Below are positions 1 through 12,200 of a DNA stretch of 64,000 bases, piece after piece. Position 1 is the stretch's first letter, and every line of letters starts with the position of its first letter. The stretch spans positions 5,532,232 to 5,596,231 of the forward strand of contig CATQJL010000326.1 in assembly GCA_958299035.1 (NCBI GenBank). Direction: 5' to 3'. Below the pieces are notes generated by a model that was not told where the DNA came from, ran no database searches, and worked only from the letters and a program-made list of their open reading frames with translations. The position numbers and the translations under genes are program-made. This stretch comes from Cylicocyclus nassatus. Lineage: Eukaryota; Nematoda; Chromadorea; Rhabditida; Strongylidae.

Positions 1-228
1 TGGCAAGTTGTAAATTTTCACTTCATCCACCGGAGGAGGGAGATTCTGTTAGTAGAGGTTAGTTAGTATTAGTAGGAAATAGGATTTATGTTATTGGTTG
101 GTGATGGAGAAGATAGAGAAGCGGCTAATTGCAATATTGGAGAGAAAATAAAGAGATAATATGATTGAGTCTATGTTAAAAGTCCTCCTTCCTTGTAGCC
201 TTGGCATGAGGCGAGTTGTAATTGAGTC

Positions 229-234
229 TTTATT
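229..234 (-). promoter_or_regulatory. Poly(A) signal AATAAA of the myosin gene
   Basis: AATAAA on the minus strand about 42 nt after the stop at 276-278. It supports the view that the myosin ends here rather than running past the window edge to a second MyTH4-FERM unit. Confidence 0.5.
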
Positions 235-275
235 TTTTAATGAAGATAAGGTTATTGTTTCGATTCATGATTTCT

Positions 276-3200
276 TTAAGACCACTGCAGATTGCATCCT
301 AACCGAAATCGAGTATAAACAAAACCTACTTTCATTCGTTCGTTGATCTTTCGTAGAGCTTCCTGTTCCTTAATCTGAATTTCTTTCATGAAATTCTTTC
401 CTGGAACTTTTAGTCGTCGCGGTTCAGGATGCTCAGAATTAATGGTAGTGCTTTGAACAGCTGGTAGACGATAGGCATCAGGAGGAACACGATTGAGTCC
501 CTTAAGCAAAAACTTAGAAATTTTATGATCAAAGAACGACAAAAAAAATTGCCAGACATTAGGCTTGCGCTCTGCCGTCGGCGATTTGGCCGGGGACGGA
601 GACCTTGGCATAGGCCGTGGAATAGCTTTTAAAGTTGCCAAATCTCCAGGCCTAGAAAAAATTTGAGGTTTGATTAGTTCATAGTGTAAGTTTCGGAGGT
701 TTTTTTACAAAAATCTCACCCTAACATTGACCTGAATTGCTGTGGATTTTGATTTCTCGGATGAAAATCAGAAGATGAACTCTGTAAAAATCGATCATGG
801 CACAAAAGAATGGTATAAAATTCGAATAAAAGAAGGGCGTTGACAAAGGCAAAGTCCACCCATGACCGAAGAGGTTTCATTTCTGAATCAATATGCAAAC
901 ATTATAACAAATAGGGTGTTAGAGCGGGGCGTGCAGCCGAGTTTCGCGATAACGCGTTAGCTGGTCGAAAAGTCATTGGCGCTGTGCTGCGGTTCGTCGT
1001 AACATCGTTCTTATCTACAGGCAATCACTCTCGGGAAATTCTTGGACAATTAGACATAGCTTGGTTTCAAAGCAGTAATCCTTAAGCGAAGTTCAAAGGC
1101 CTTTCGCCTGAGTCTTAGCAGCTTGAAAACGCCTTATGAATACCAAAAAAGCAGCTGAAACCGATAGTTTGGAATGCCATGACTGAGGTGGGAGAGCCAC
1201 ATTTGTTGAGCGAGAAATTTCCCTGACAGCTCTCAGGAATGTTCGAAAAAAGCTAACAATGACTTGTTAACCACATGATAGCACCCAACTCACTTCATGA
1301 CATCACTTATCATCTGAGCTGTTATCATGCAGATAACGTTGAAGTATCATTCCCTAGTTTTCTGGCGTTCTTCTAGCTGTGATCGGGAATTTTGGCAAAA
1401 ATCATAAACAGTAATAAACAAACCGAATTGTGATGTGTATGTTGATGGATACTGTCGTCGTCTTCGTAATTATTTAGCGGTGCTGTATCTATGGAACGAT
1501 GTCGCCTGTAAAAAAATGATAAAGGCAAAGGAATGGAAGTTTGATTGCCCAAATTAAACAGTAAGGATCTGGGCTCGGCAAAGGTGGCTTTTAAGCAAGC
1601 TGGATATCGTTTTCGGGACGAAAAGCAAAGGGGATATTGTTTTTGTGGAATAAAAATACTATTTTCCTTAGTCAACGTCTTTTTAAGGGTTTTTTTACGT
1701 TTTGGTTTGGGCTTGCCGAGCCCTGAGTAAGGATGTCTTTAGATTTTTGAATCAGCCAATATATTACCAACTCAATAGATCATTAAGACGAAATTGGAGT
1801 AAAATACAAAAAAAGCAAGATTGTTTCATAAAGCAAATAATTGGAGCACACTTTTCAAAAATTATCTCGGCAACTTATTTCAATTGGCTGCCATTTTTGA
1901 AGCTTAGGGGGAGGCTTTACTAAAATGAATCAAAGGAAAAGAGAGAAAGGAATGCGTGAGAATTTTTGCAATCTCCAGTTGTGGATAATCTAAACTGCAC
2001 GAACAGAAATTATTATCAGCAAATCATAAAAAATCCATGTCACGCCCTAGTGAGATAATTCCAACTTATAAGATGTTTTTCTCAAAAATCGTTCGTTACA
2101 CTGTGAGAACGTGAGTATGAATAAAAGGAGGCACAATAAAGTTGTGCGCATGATGAGTACTTACGTAGTTGATGAAAAAAGATAATAAAATTTACGAGGA
2201 AATTTTTTTGAAGACTTACGTAAGTGGTTTACGAAAAATGATCGTAAAATCTACTAGGAGAAATGTTGCAAATTCTTCATAGCTCCCATTGCTTTGTTAA
2301 CAAATTTATATAAAAAAATTCAAGCTTGCTCTAGATTCCCCTTCAGTCTTCAGATGTGATCCAGACTGATTAGCAAAGTTATGTGTCTCAGTTCATTTCC
2401 GTCTATCGGTAAGGTATAGCCCCCAGAAAAGACCGGATGCTTTACCCTCGCAAAGTAGCCGCGAACGCGATGGCCGAGCAACCATCGTCATTGGAGCGTG
2501 TATTGCACGCACAATCAAGAACGTTATTTGCCTTTGCGCTTGCTCGCGTGTACTTCACGATCTCTGTCATCGCATGGAAGTCAGTAAAGTTGGTAACGAA
2601 CACAAATGTGCTCCAGCACATAATTCGTATGCAGCTGGATATATGAGTTTAAAAATGCCATTTTAGACATGGTAAGTTACTTGCAAATTTTCTTAATCTC
2701 TTAAAAATTTTCTAATTCTTGATGCAAATGGAAATGAGTTGTCTACTGCCTTACAATAATGCTGAAAGAACGCACACGCAGTGGACATTCAATTATGCAA
2801 GTCCTACATACGAGCAACGCGCACGCGTGCGCGGCGCACGGGCAGACAAATACCGCATTTCTTGAAATTTTTTGGAAAAGACGCGCAGTCGCCCGATTTA
2901 TGTGACGTCACCGTAGCATGAGCCATATCTCGCTTCAGACTGGACTAATTCTTGATCCTAGGGCACCATTCGGCTCAGCTCGGCTCGGCGGACACAGTAG
3001 GGGCAGGTTCCGCGAATCGTCTTAGATTTTTGTTTACGGTAGGTTGTCCAGAGTACAATGAATAAGCAGACTAAGTAACCTACCGTAAACAAAAATCTTG
3101 TACGATTCGTGGAATATGGCCTCCTACTGTGACTAAGCGGGTATATCTATATATCAGAAGATGCGCCGGGCCAACCTGAATCGAATGGTGCTTTGGATTA

Positions 3201-6200
3201 AGAATTCGTCAACTCTGAAGCGAGATATGGCCACGCTACCGTGATATCACATAAATCGGGCGACTGTGCGTCGTTTTTTTTTAACTAGCGGTATTGTATG
3301 GTCCATTGCTGCATACCACGCATTCCAACGATAACAAATGATCAACCGCCGCGCGCTTGCTTCGCGACAATAAATCGTCCGCTTTCGTATGGAGCTAGAC
3401 CCCACTTGAATATGTAATTCATGCACTTTGAAGAGTTTTCGAAGGATGCGCAAAATTTAGGACACTCTGTTCCGTGCTCAAATGTCATACGTTCTAACAG
3501 GTCGACTAGAGCAATAATGCTGTCACATGTCTTGATTGCAGAAACATTTAGTTATGGCAGAAAATGCAAAAATTGCAAGTATTTACTTGAGATAATGCGA
3601 GAAATCAATTCATTTCGTTGACAGATTAACGCCCAGTTTCACAACCATTTGTCAGAAAAACACAGATAAATAATATAGGCGTGTCTTCGACAGTTCTTAT
3701 CACATTTTCTAGATGAAATCCGATTTAAAGTGGATATCGTAATTGCTGAATCAAAGGACATATCTGTTGTGATTTGCTTATTGTAGAGATTCTTGTGGAT
3801 ATTATACGTTCTCATGGATCTATGAATACTTAGAGCGCTGTTGCTATGATCAGCCTGACTTCCTGATTTAAGCCGCAAAACATTTCCAAGGTATGAACAC
3901 AAGGGAGAGTTTGGGGTTATGGGTCCCGAAGGGAATGCACACATCGCAGTGCAAAGTGTAAACACGTAATGACCCTAAGAATTTGAGTGCTAAGGCTATT
4001 CTCTTTTAAAAAATTGCGTAGTGATTTTGAGGCCTATATTTATCGCTTCAATGTCGAAAACTTTCCTAGGGTTAAGGAATTTTCCAATAAATATTCAAAT
4101 ATCAGAGCCAAATCACCGTACCAGTTTTTTACACTCCAAAGCATCTCACCTCTGAAAAATAATTACGGACTTTTCAGGATATATCTCTTTGCCTCCAGTA
4201 TTTGTTACGTCTATATAAACTTGTAAATAAAATAAAATAAAATAAAAAATTGCGTTTCTACGGCAAAAAAAACACGACTTACCGTTGCCTTGTCGCTGAC
4301 GCTGTCTGACGTGCTGGGGTCATGCAATACATCTAAATTAAGAATGAAGCAAATAAAGTATCAACTCTACTAAGCTCATACCATGTTCGGTGCTACTGAC
4401 GACGTCATCATCCCTGGTGCCATTAGAACTGGCATCATTTGACCGTTGGAGGCTGAACTAGGTTTTTCTTGAACAAGAAAAATATTTGATACATTTTACG
4501 AAGTACCATTCATTTGCATTGGCATCATGAACAGCATTTGTTGAGGTTCGTAAACGTTATCTGTTTCTTCAACACCTCCATAAAGCCTGGACGAAGACGG
4601 TATAGTGGATGTTCCCGGAGGTGATGGCACATATTCGCGCATCGTACAAACATCAGACGGCAACGAATCAGACGATTCATGCTGAGTCGGTAAAAATTTA
4701 GTTGGGATTCATACGATTGGACTATGAGTCCTCACCGGGATATGTCGATGTACTGGGTATCTTGGTATACTTTGGGCACGCTCTGTTGGCCGCGATAGTT
4801 GTTCTCGTGTTGGCTACAAATTTATGAAAAAGTGAGTAAACTGGACAGCTACGATAATATCACCAATACCATGCGTTCCCTGGTGATGTAATCGTAGCGA
4901 TTACCATCTTGCATGTTTGGATCAGCAGAATAATCTGTTGGGTAAGGTGTATTTTTCTTCTGGTAGACCTAAATATTATTCACGATTTGAACTTTATCGA
5001 TCCGACAATTCATTACATAGGCGTTTATACATATTTGGGTTTAGTGTTCCTGCTCTGCCGACAACATTTGCGCGTAAACGACTGACATGCGCTCTATGGC
5101 CAATCTTTACTCGCCAGTCACAAGCAAGTTGCAGGCATTCAAAAGCATGCCATTTTATTCCGTGCAAATGTTGTCGCCGATGTGCGAACACTATATTCAC
5201 CGGCAATCCAACTATAGTCGTTTTTATTTCATAGACAGCTGGTGGATAATTTTAAATATGAACCGGAGCAGGTCGGTTGCAGCAGAGCGCGATACATATA
5301 ACGGCAAAAAATATCGATAACTGTTTTCTGAGCTCTACGAATCGACCTGCTCCACTTGAAATTCAAGATGCAATTCATTAAGTAACGGTCTACTGTAATC
5401 GGGAATAATGTAAGCGGCTATACATACGCCTTTTCAAGACAAAAATATTTACTTACCGTATCCCTTACCGTATCATAGTCGTCAAAACCATAAGCCCCAC
5501 CCTTAATGGTGGCTGCGATTTGATGAGGATTCATTTCGGCAGCAGCGAGCTCATGTGGCGAGAGTACCTAAAGCTACGCTTGTGTACCTTATACATTTTT
5601 GGAAATTTTCCAATATACCTGATCAAAAACTTCGTCTAAAAATCGATCCACATCTCTATTATTGTTCGGTACCGGCATACTTCGAATGCGTGAAGCCACT
5701 GACATTGTGGAATACACACTCGGCACCTGGTCGCTAACACCACCTCGAGTGAGATCACTTGAACGAGATCGGATTGAGTCGAACCCTACTCGAGGATCGA
5801 CGGAAACACCGTACTCGGGGTTACGATCCTCGGCATCACTTCTACCGTAACTTTGTGAGCTGGGCTCCCTCTGATGAGATTGTCGCGATGTGGCACGAGC
5901 TTGTGGTAAGACTATAACTCCACAACCGTTGAATACTTGTTTACTCCAAAAATATCTGATATTCACTCACCTTTCTCAAATGCCAATGGTGGCTGGATTT
6001 TTGCTGATGTGAGAAGCTGTGAAGGAGGCATCAGAATGGGAGACTGAACCACTGTTTGGCTCATTTGTGTTGGGAACATTTGGATTTGTGGAGCCATCAT
6101 GACTGGCACGTACTGGAGCATTGGCTACAAAACAATAGTTTAGAAAGAATAAAGCTTTTGCTTGATAAGTGGTACCATTGTCTGGGGATAGTACTGATTG

Positions 6201-9200
6201 GGTGCGACTGGTTCAGGTCGGTCTTGCGCGCGATCTTGAGAGTCCGAAGGCCTAAATTTTCAAATTTTGAAATGGAATATCCAGCATGCAGATTTCATTC
6301 AAACAGATTCGTCCACTATTCCTTTTGAAAAAAGATAGAAGGATAACGCTGGCCCTACGAGCCTTTGCTGTGGTAACGCTTCTTCTATAGATGTCCGTGC
6401 CAGCGCCGAGTCAGCACCGTGACAGCTCTCAAGCAATGCCTCGTGATGATCGATCGACACACCGGCACAGAGCTTGCACGTCGCTGGCACACTGGCAACT
6501 CTGTATGCAGCCCAAAAACTTATCTTTGACAGCAGCTTCCAAATTTTACAATATTGTTTTATTTTATTAGGCTGTTGCGAAAATAATGTCCGTTCTTCTA
6601 ATACTTGCCGAATAACTTTTTTCCTTTGAAATCTCTTTTTCGATATGAGTTCTGCAAATCATTGAAAAGCTTTCTTCATGTACTTTCTAATAATGGTGAA
6701 ATTAATCTTCTGTCTCATCTGTGAGAATTTCACCAGCATCTCACACAACACAACCACTCAAAATCAGAATTTCGTGACTTTAACTCGCTTGGCCACAATT
6801 CAGAGGCAAATGAACGGATTCTTTTGAAAACATAGCTACTGTATAGGTTGAGCATTGTTTACCATTTTTTTGTTCAATATTTATTTTCTGCCAACCAACC
6901 TGTGATGCGGGTGAGAAGGTTGGTACGGCATATCGTAGCAACCCATCTAAAATTTATTTAATTAGCAAAGTGAATACCATTAGTAACTTATAGTAACTTA
7001 CAGAATTATTCGGAATAGGCTGTCTTGGAAGTTCTGGGGGCCTGACATCGGGTGGCGGATTTGCTCGAAGAGCACGATTAGAAATTGGTGAATCTGGAAA
7101 GCGACTTTTGAGCCTAGAGCCTTCTTGCAGAACGTTCCTATCGTACCATTCATCGCCTTTGGCTTGATCGGCAAAGCGTAACAGTAATCTTCATCCTCGT
7201 CAACTGCTCGGTACGCTTGCCTTTGTACAGGTGGAGATGATGGAAGTCTCGCCAGTCGCGGAGAATCCTGAGATCTTCCACGTCGGTGTGGCAATTCGCC
7301 ACCGCTGAAACCGTCCAACGATCTGTCGCCACGAAGTGAGTCCTGGCTTTCATTCATCTGTCTCATCCTTCTTTTCAGAACTGGACTCCTACAAAATAAT
7401 AGACCTCAAAAAATTTTTCCAGCTTTGAATGCTTTCATAAACCAATGAATGTTTTCGCTTTTGTCTTTCACATTTTCATTTCTTACTGTCCAAAAACTTG
7501 GTAGTTTGTCAAAAAAAGCTTAAAAATACTGAAAATACTGTCAACGCAGTTGACTCGGTCTACCGTCTTCGCTTCCCCTTCGCGCTGACCAATCACAGTC
7601 GCAGCATGTGCATTACTGACAACTGACCAGTCACAACAGCAGCCCGCTTAATACCGTTGCCAAGTGACCAATCACAACTCTAGCCTACCACTCAAATAGG
7701 CGCTGAGAGAAAGCGTTGTGAAGGAGTTTCTTACTGTGCTATAAGGGGGACGCAGTCTTTTAGATTATGCTCAAAATAATTGATAATTGTCATAGAAATG
7801 ATTCTGACGAAACCCCAGTTACAGAGCTGAGAAAAAAAAATTGAAGTAACTAATGTTATGAAAAACTCACAAAATTCTTGTTGGTGGATCAATGTTTTCG
7901 GTCTTGTTTTGGTTTACAGGAGGAAGTGTGCGCTCCGTTGAGTAATTATAGAAGAATGACCTAAACTTCGAATGTTTGTGACAGTTATTAGCGAACCGTT
8001 TCTATACAAACCTTTTATTCTCTTCCTTGCCCAGCTCGATCTCAGAAATCACGTCGAACAGAAAATGTGCACCGCTCGGACAGTAGAGCATTTTCTCCGC
8101 CTCTACTTCGACTGTCCATCCGCTAGAGTCTCCTATTCCCCTGAAACAAGAAGATGAAAAACTCGGACACAAAGTAAAATTGCGTTTTACCTGTGCCTCA
8201 GCACTCTAGCAGCAAATTCCTCGTTAGTGATCCATGGGTGTGCCTCGACCATGTAGACGTTGTTTTGTGGATCTGTTACTTCAATCGCAGCATTGTGATA
8301 ACTGTAGATGGCAGCCATTTCAAGGTGAGAAGCTGGTAGAAGTCGTGTAGCATGCTTAATTCGAAGTTTAAATCATTAATGGCAGTGTCCAGACTAGTTT
8401 GACCACTTGAATTTCTTGATAGGGGTCTAATTGAGAGGCTTAGGCTTAGCCACTGCCAGTGCAGCAAATCATATATTTCACTCGCGGATGAAAATTTTGG
8501 TTCTAAAATCCAGTCCAGACCGTATTCTACAGTATTCCAGTGCGCCAAATGGTCAGAAGATTACGATCTGGGCTGCACTATGATTTTCTTATGAGAAAAA
8601 GTCATATGAACTGCTGTAGGGGCAATGGCTTATGTATGTAAGGCCTTCCCGGAATCCACTGGAGGTTCAGTATTCGAATAACTTGTTTCAAATTTACAAA
8701 TTAACTTGTTTTAATCTAAATTAACGCCATGCTTAGATTACTGCATACCTGATTGTCATAAATATTCAGTCTTCTTGCTATAGTACTCAACAATTGCTTT
8801 CGGAGAGGTACGTTCAGCTGATTTGCGAAACTAGATAGAACAAATTTGCTTTATGTAACAACTCAGGTTCAGTCTGATACACCTTATTAACATAGGCAAT
8901 ACGGCTTCAGATGGAGCAAAGACTCCTACAGCGTGTAGAAGTAAACGTCCACATCGAGTCGTCGCTTCTTTATCAAGATTTTTGTAGATTTGATTGCATA
9001 TTTGAACGATAATTTCGTCACGCTGGCAAGAATTAGCAATGCCCTGGAAATAGGATTGAACCAAAAAACCAAGGAGAATCAATCAAATAGCAAAATACCT
9101 GTTTGACAATGTACCGAGCAAGATCATCCAATTGTGAACGAGTTAGTGTTTGATCATTCATATACTTCAGTAGTAATTTGAAAATCTCGATAGACAAACG

Positions 9201-12200
9201 AAAATCGATGTCGTTTTCTTTGAGCAGAAATGGTGTTAGGATCGGCTCACGTCTAGGCTCGAGCAGGTGGCACTAGATAAAAATTACTGAAAAATATGTA
9301 CAGTACGAGCAAGAAGCAACTAACCCTGATGTTATTCTCAGCAAACTTCTCAATTGTTACAGGTTCGATAGTATGGATTCTGCTCTTCAAACCTATCGGT
9401 AGATACTCAGTAGTAGTTTTTATATCTGATTTGAGTTTGGTCTCGTAGTGTGGTTTCTCTAAATCGGTGTTGGCCATTTTGTCCTTGATCAGAGGCGCAG
9501 TAAGAGGGTTTAAGGTCTGCTGAAAATTGCTTACATAGTAGAAGAAAGTAATTCCAAGATATAGTTCTAGAAAATTTACCTTATCAGAAGTTTCAGTTAA
9601 AAGAGACTCATGGTAAGCATTCAGGCGTCTACTTCGTTTTGTTTGAACGCCGAGATTACTAAATAACCGCTGACGCAATGCGTTGCACTCTTTCCTAAAA
9701 AATAACTTTTCTTTTCAGAAAATTTTGCTTTATAGCATTCTAACCTCGCTTTCCAACCACGTAGACCAGCTTGTAGTAGAACCACAGCATTTCTCTTCTT
9801 AAGGTAGCTCTTACGAGCCACATATGCTCGCATGGTCTTTTGGATTACGTAAGCAGCATCTCGTTGAGTTTTTTCCCTGAGGGTTTGTAGCCTGTTTGCT
9901 AGTCGATCCCGCATGAAGACATAATTCATTCCTATAAAAAATCCTTAAACATGAAAGCGAAACATCATCGCATCTAACACTTAAGAAAAAACGAAATGCG
10001 CGGTTCTTCCTGTCGCGACGGAAAAAACCGTCGCATTCCGATTTTTTTCAGGTACTAGAGGTGTGTTTCACATGTTCTTACCTACCAATTCTATAATCAT
10101 CCGCGAATTTTACTCCTTGACCATCAAGGATATCATCGATGATTTCTTTTTGATTTTGGCATAGAGCAATATCGGATGGCAGAAGGCAACGGTAGCTGTA
10201 AATTAGATTTTAACGCTTTAACTGGATGAAATCAGTTCGGCACCTACTTTCTCGCAAATCGTTCGAACGGTATTCGTACAGGGAATCCCGCTTTTCGAAA
10301 TTGTAGGGTTTCAACAATATATAAATTCTTGATCTGGCGAGCTAGGGTTGCTTCATCAAGATGAGCAGGAAGTCGTTCGTTGTTGGAACGAACGCATCGA
10401 ACGAAATGAGTTTGACCACTGGAATTGATTTGTTGTAATCGATTTACCAATCAAAATTGTACACAACACCTCGAAGCTTCAAAAGAAACTTGATCCTGCA
10501 ATTTAGACCAAAATTTTTAGTTTATGTTGACAATCAAAAAAAAAATTACAAACCTGAGAATCCGTTCAACTAGCGCAGTTGATGCAACGTTGAACTGTTG
10601 AGCAGAATAAATCACGTAATCAGCACCTTCCTTTCCTGCTAATGGGCGGAACAACATGGCTATGACCTAAAAGCTCATTTCTCAAAAAAGAATGGTCGCG
10701 ATTCTTCAACCTTACCGGATTTTGGCTTTCTGCCAAAATCTTCGCAACACTTCCAGGAAGTGCACGTTTGTTCCGCTGAACAAAGCCGTGCACATTGTAC
10801 CACGTGGATCCGAATGAGTGCCGAACCGACATCTGTAGACGTTCTTTATCTTTCGCCTGAACAAAATGAAATTCTTAAAATGCGAAAAAAAATTCGACAA
10901 GCTTTACCTTGCCATAAATACTCTTATCCAAGTGATTAAGATTACAGTGGCGGAGGTAGGATTCATCTGATGCCTAAATCCACACAATCTTTTTTGTCTC
11001 TTTAATGAAGCTTTCCTTCTAGCTAACCTTTGGAAATTTACACTCATCATCTATGAGGTAGAGTAGTCCATATGGTTTCTTGCAAAGAAGATCAAGAACT
11101 TTGTCGTTGTCCAGGTAGGAAGGCATCTGAAATTATACATTGTGTCCAGATTCTAAAATCAGCTCTAAGGCCACGCCAAGACTTTTCCCTAATTAGATTT
11201 TGGGGGTTGAAACGGCCACAGTAGATTCCATGATCATCAGGTTACTTCAGGTTCAAACAATGAAAACCATTGAATTTTCCTGTTCTATCTATGTCCGACT
11301 TGTTTCTAATTACTTACTCATCTTAAAAAACATACCTTCCAATCAAAGGACAATCCTTCACTAACATAGTCACCCAACTCTTCCAAAAATGTCTGTTTTA
11401 CAAAAGTATTGCCCAGTTTTTCATTTACAGTGTTGATAAGCAGCTGCTCCAGGCCATTGTTATTGTATCGCTAAATTCATTCATTTGCAGAAAACACGAA
11501 ATAATAAAGGAGATTTCACAGATTCCGTGGACAGCCAAGGTCCTTACCTCAATTCCGTAGCAATCAACGACGCTGATCGTAGCGTTGTGTTCTGAGCATT
11601 TGAGATGAAGAGAAATCCTTTTCAGTATCCAGCTGAACATGACTTCATAGAGCGTCATAGCCAACGAATCTCTTGCATCAAGCGCTTGACCCATGCTATA
11701 CGCCATTTTATTAACACCTTCATCAGTCTTCTGTAATGACAATAATCTTGGCTACCAGCCAGGTCATAAATTTTCATGAAGTTACCGTAAATTTATGTGT
11801 AAAGCATGGTGCAAATGAGTACATATCGACGTCCAACAGATAGCTAGCCCATTTCAATTCGGCATCGTTGCTTACTTCGACGTATTCGGTATCATCCTCA
11901 GCGCTCTAAAAACAGGGACTAAGTTTAAAGAGCAAAATATCTCGATGTTTCTACGAAGTATTTGACTGCTGTTGTAAGTCAAAGTCAATTCTTCATGATC
12001 ACCTTTGAGTTACGATTAGCAGATTTATGTTCAAAAAAATGTAAATAGTAATTAGCTTAGAGAAAGCCTTGGTAGTGCCATTTTGTGCAAAAGAAACCTG
12101 TGTAAAAGGTGTTCAAAGATTCTGAGTTGAGATTCTAAGAAGTTTCTTACATGTTGATTACTATAGTGCAGCAAGTTGATATTTCTTTTATCCGAATTTT

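Noticed and set aside
4870..4907. Possible 38-nt myosin exon with AG and GT borders
   Set aside because: Its length breaks the reading phase between 5469-5567 and 4736-4813, which join in phase without it.
5261..5360. Inverted GAGCAGGTCG / CGACCTGCTC pair as a MITE
   Set aside because: Only about 12 bp pair and no longer arms or target duplication are visible.
10434..10496. Coding-like extension upstream of the HFVRC exon
   Set aside because: It duplicates an alignment position already filled by the previous exon (LVERIL) and contains in-frame stops; splicing from 10554 to 10418 is in phase and fits myosins.
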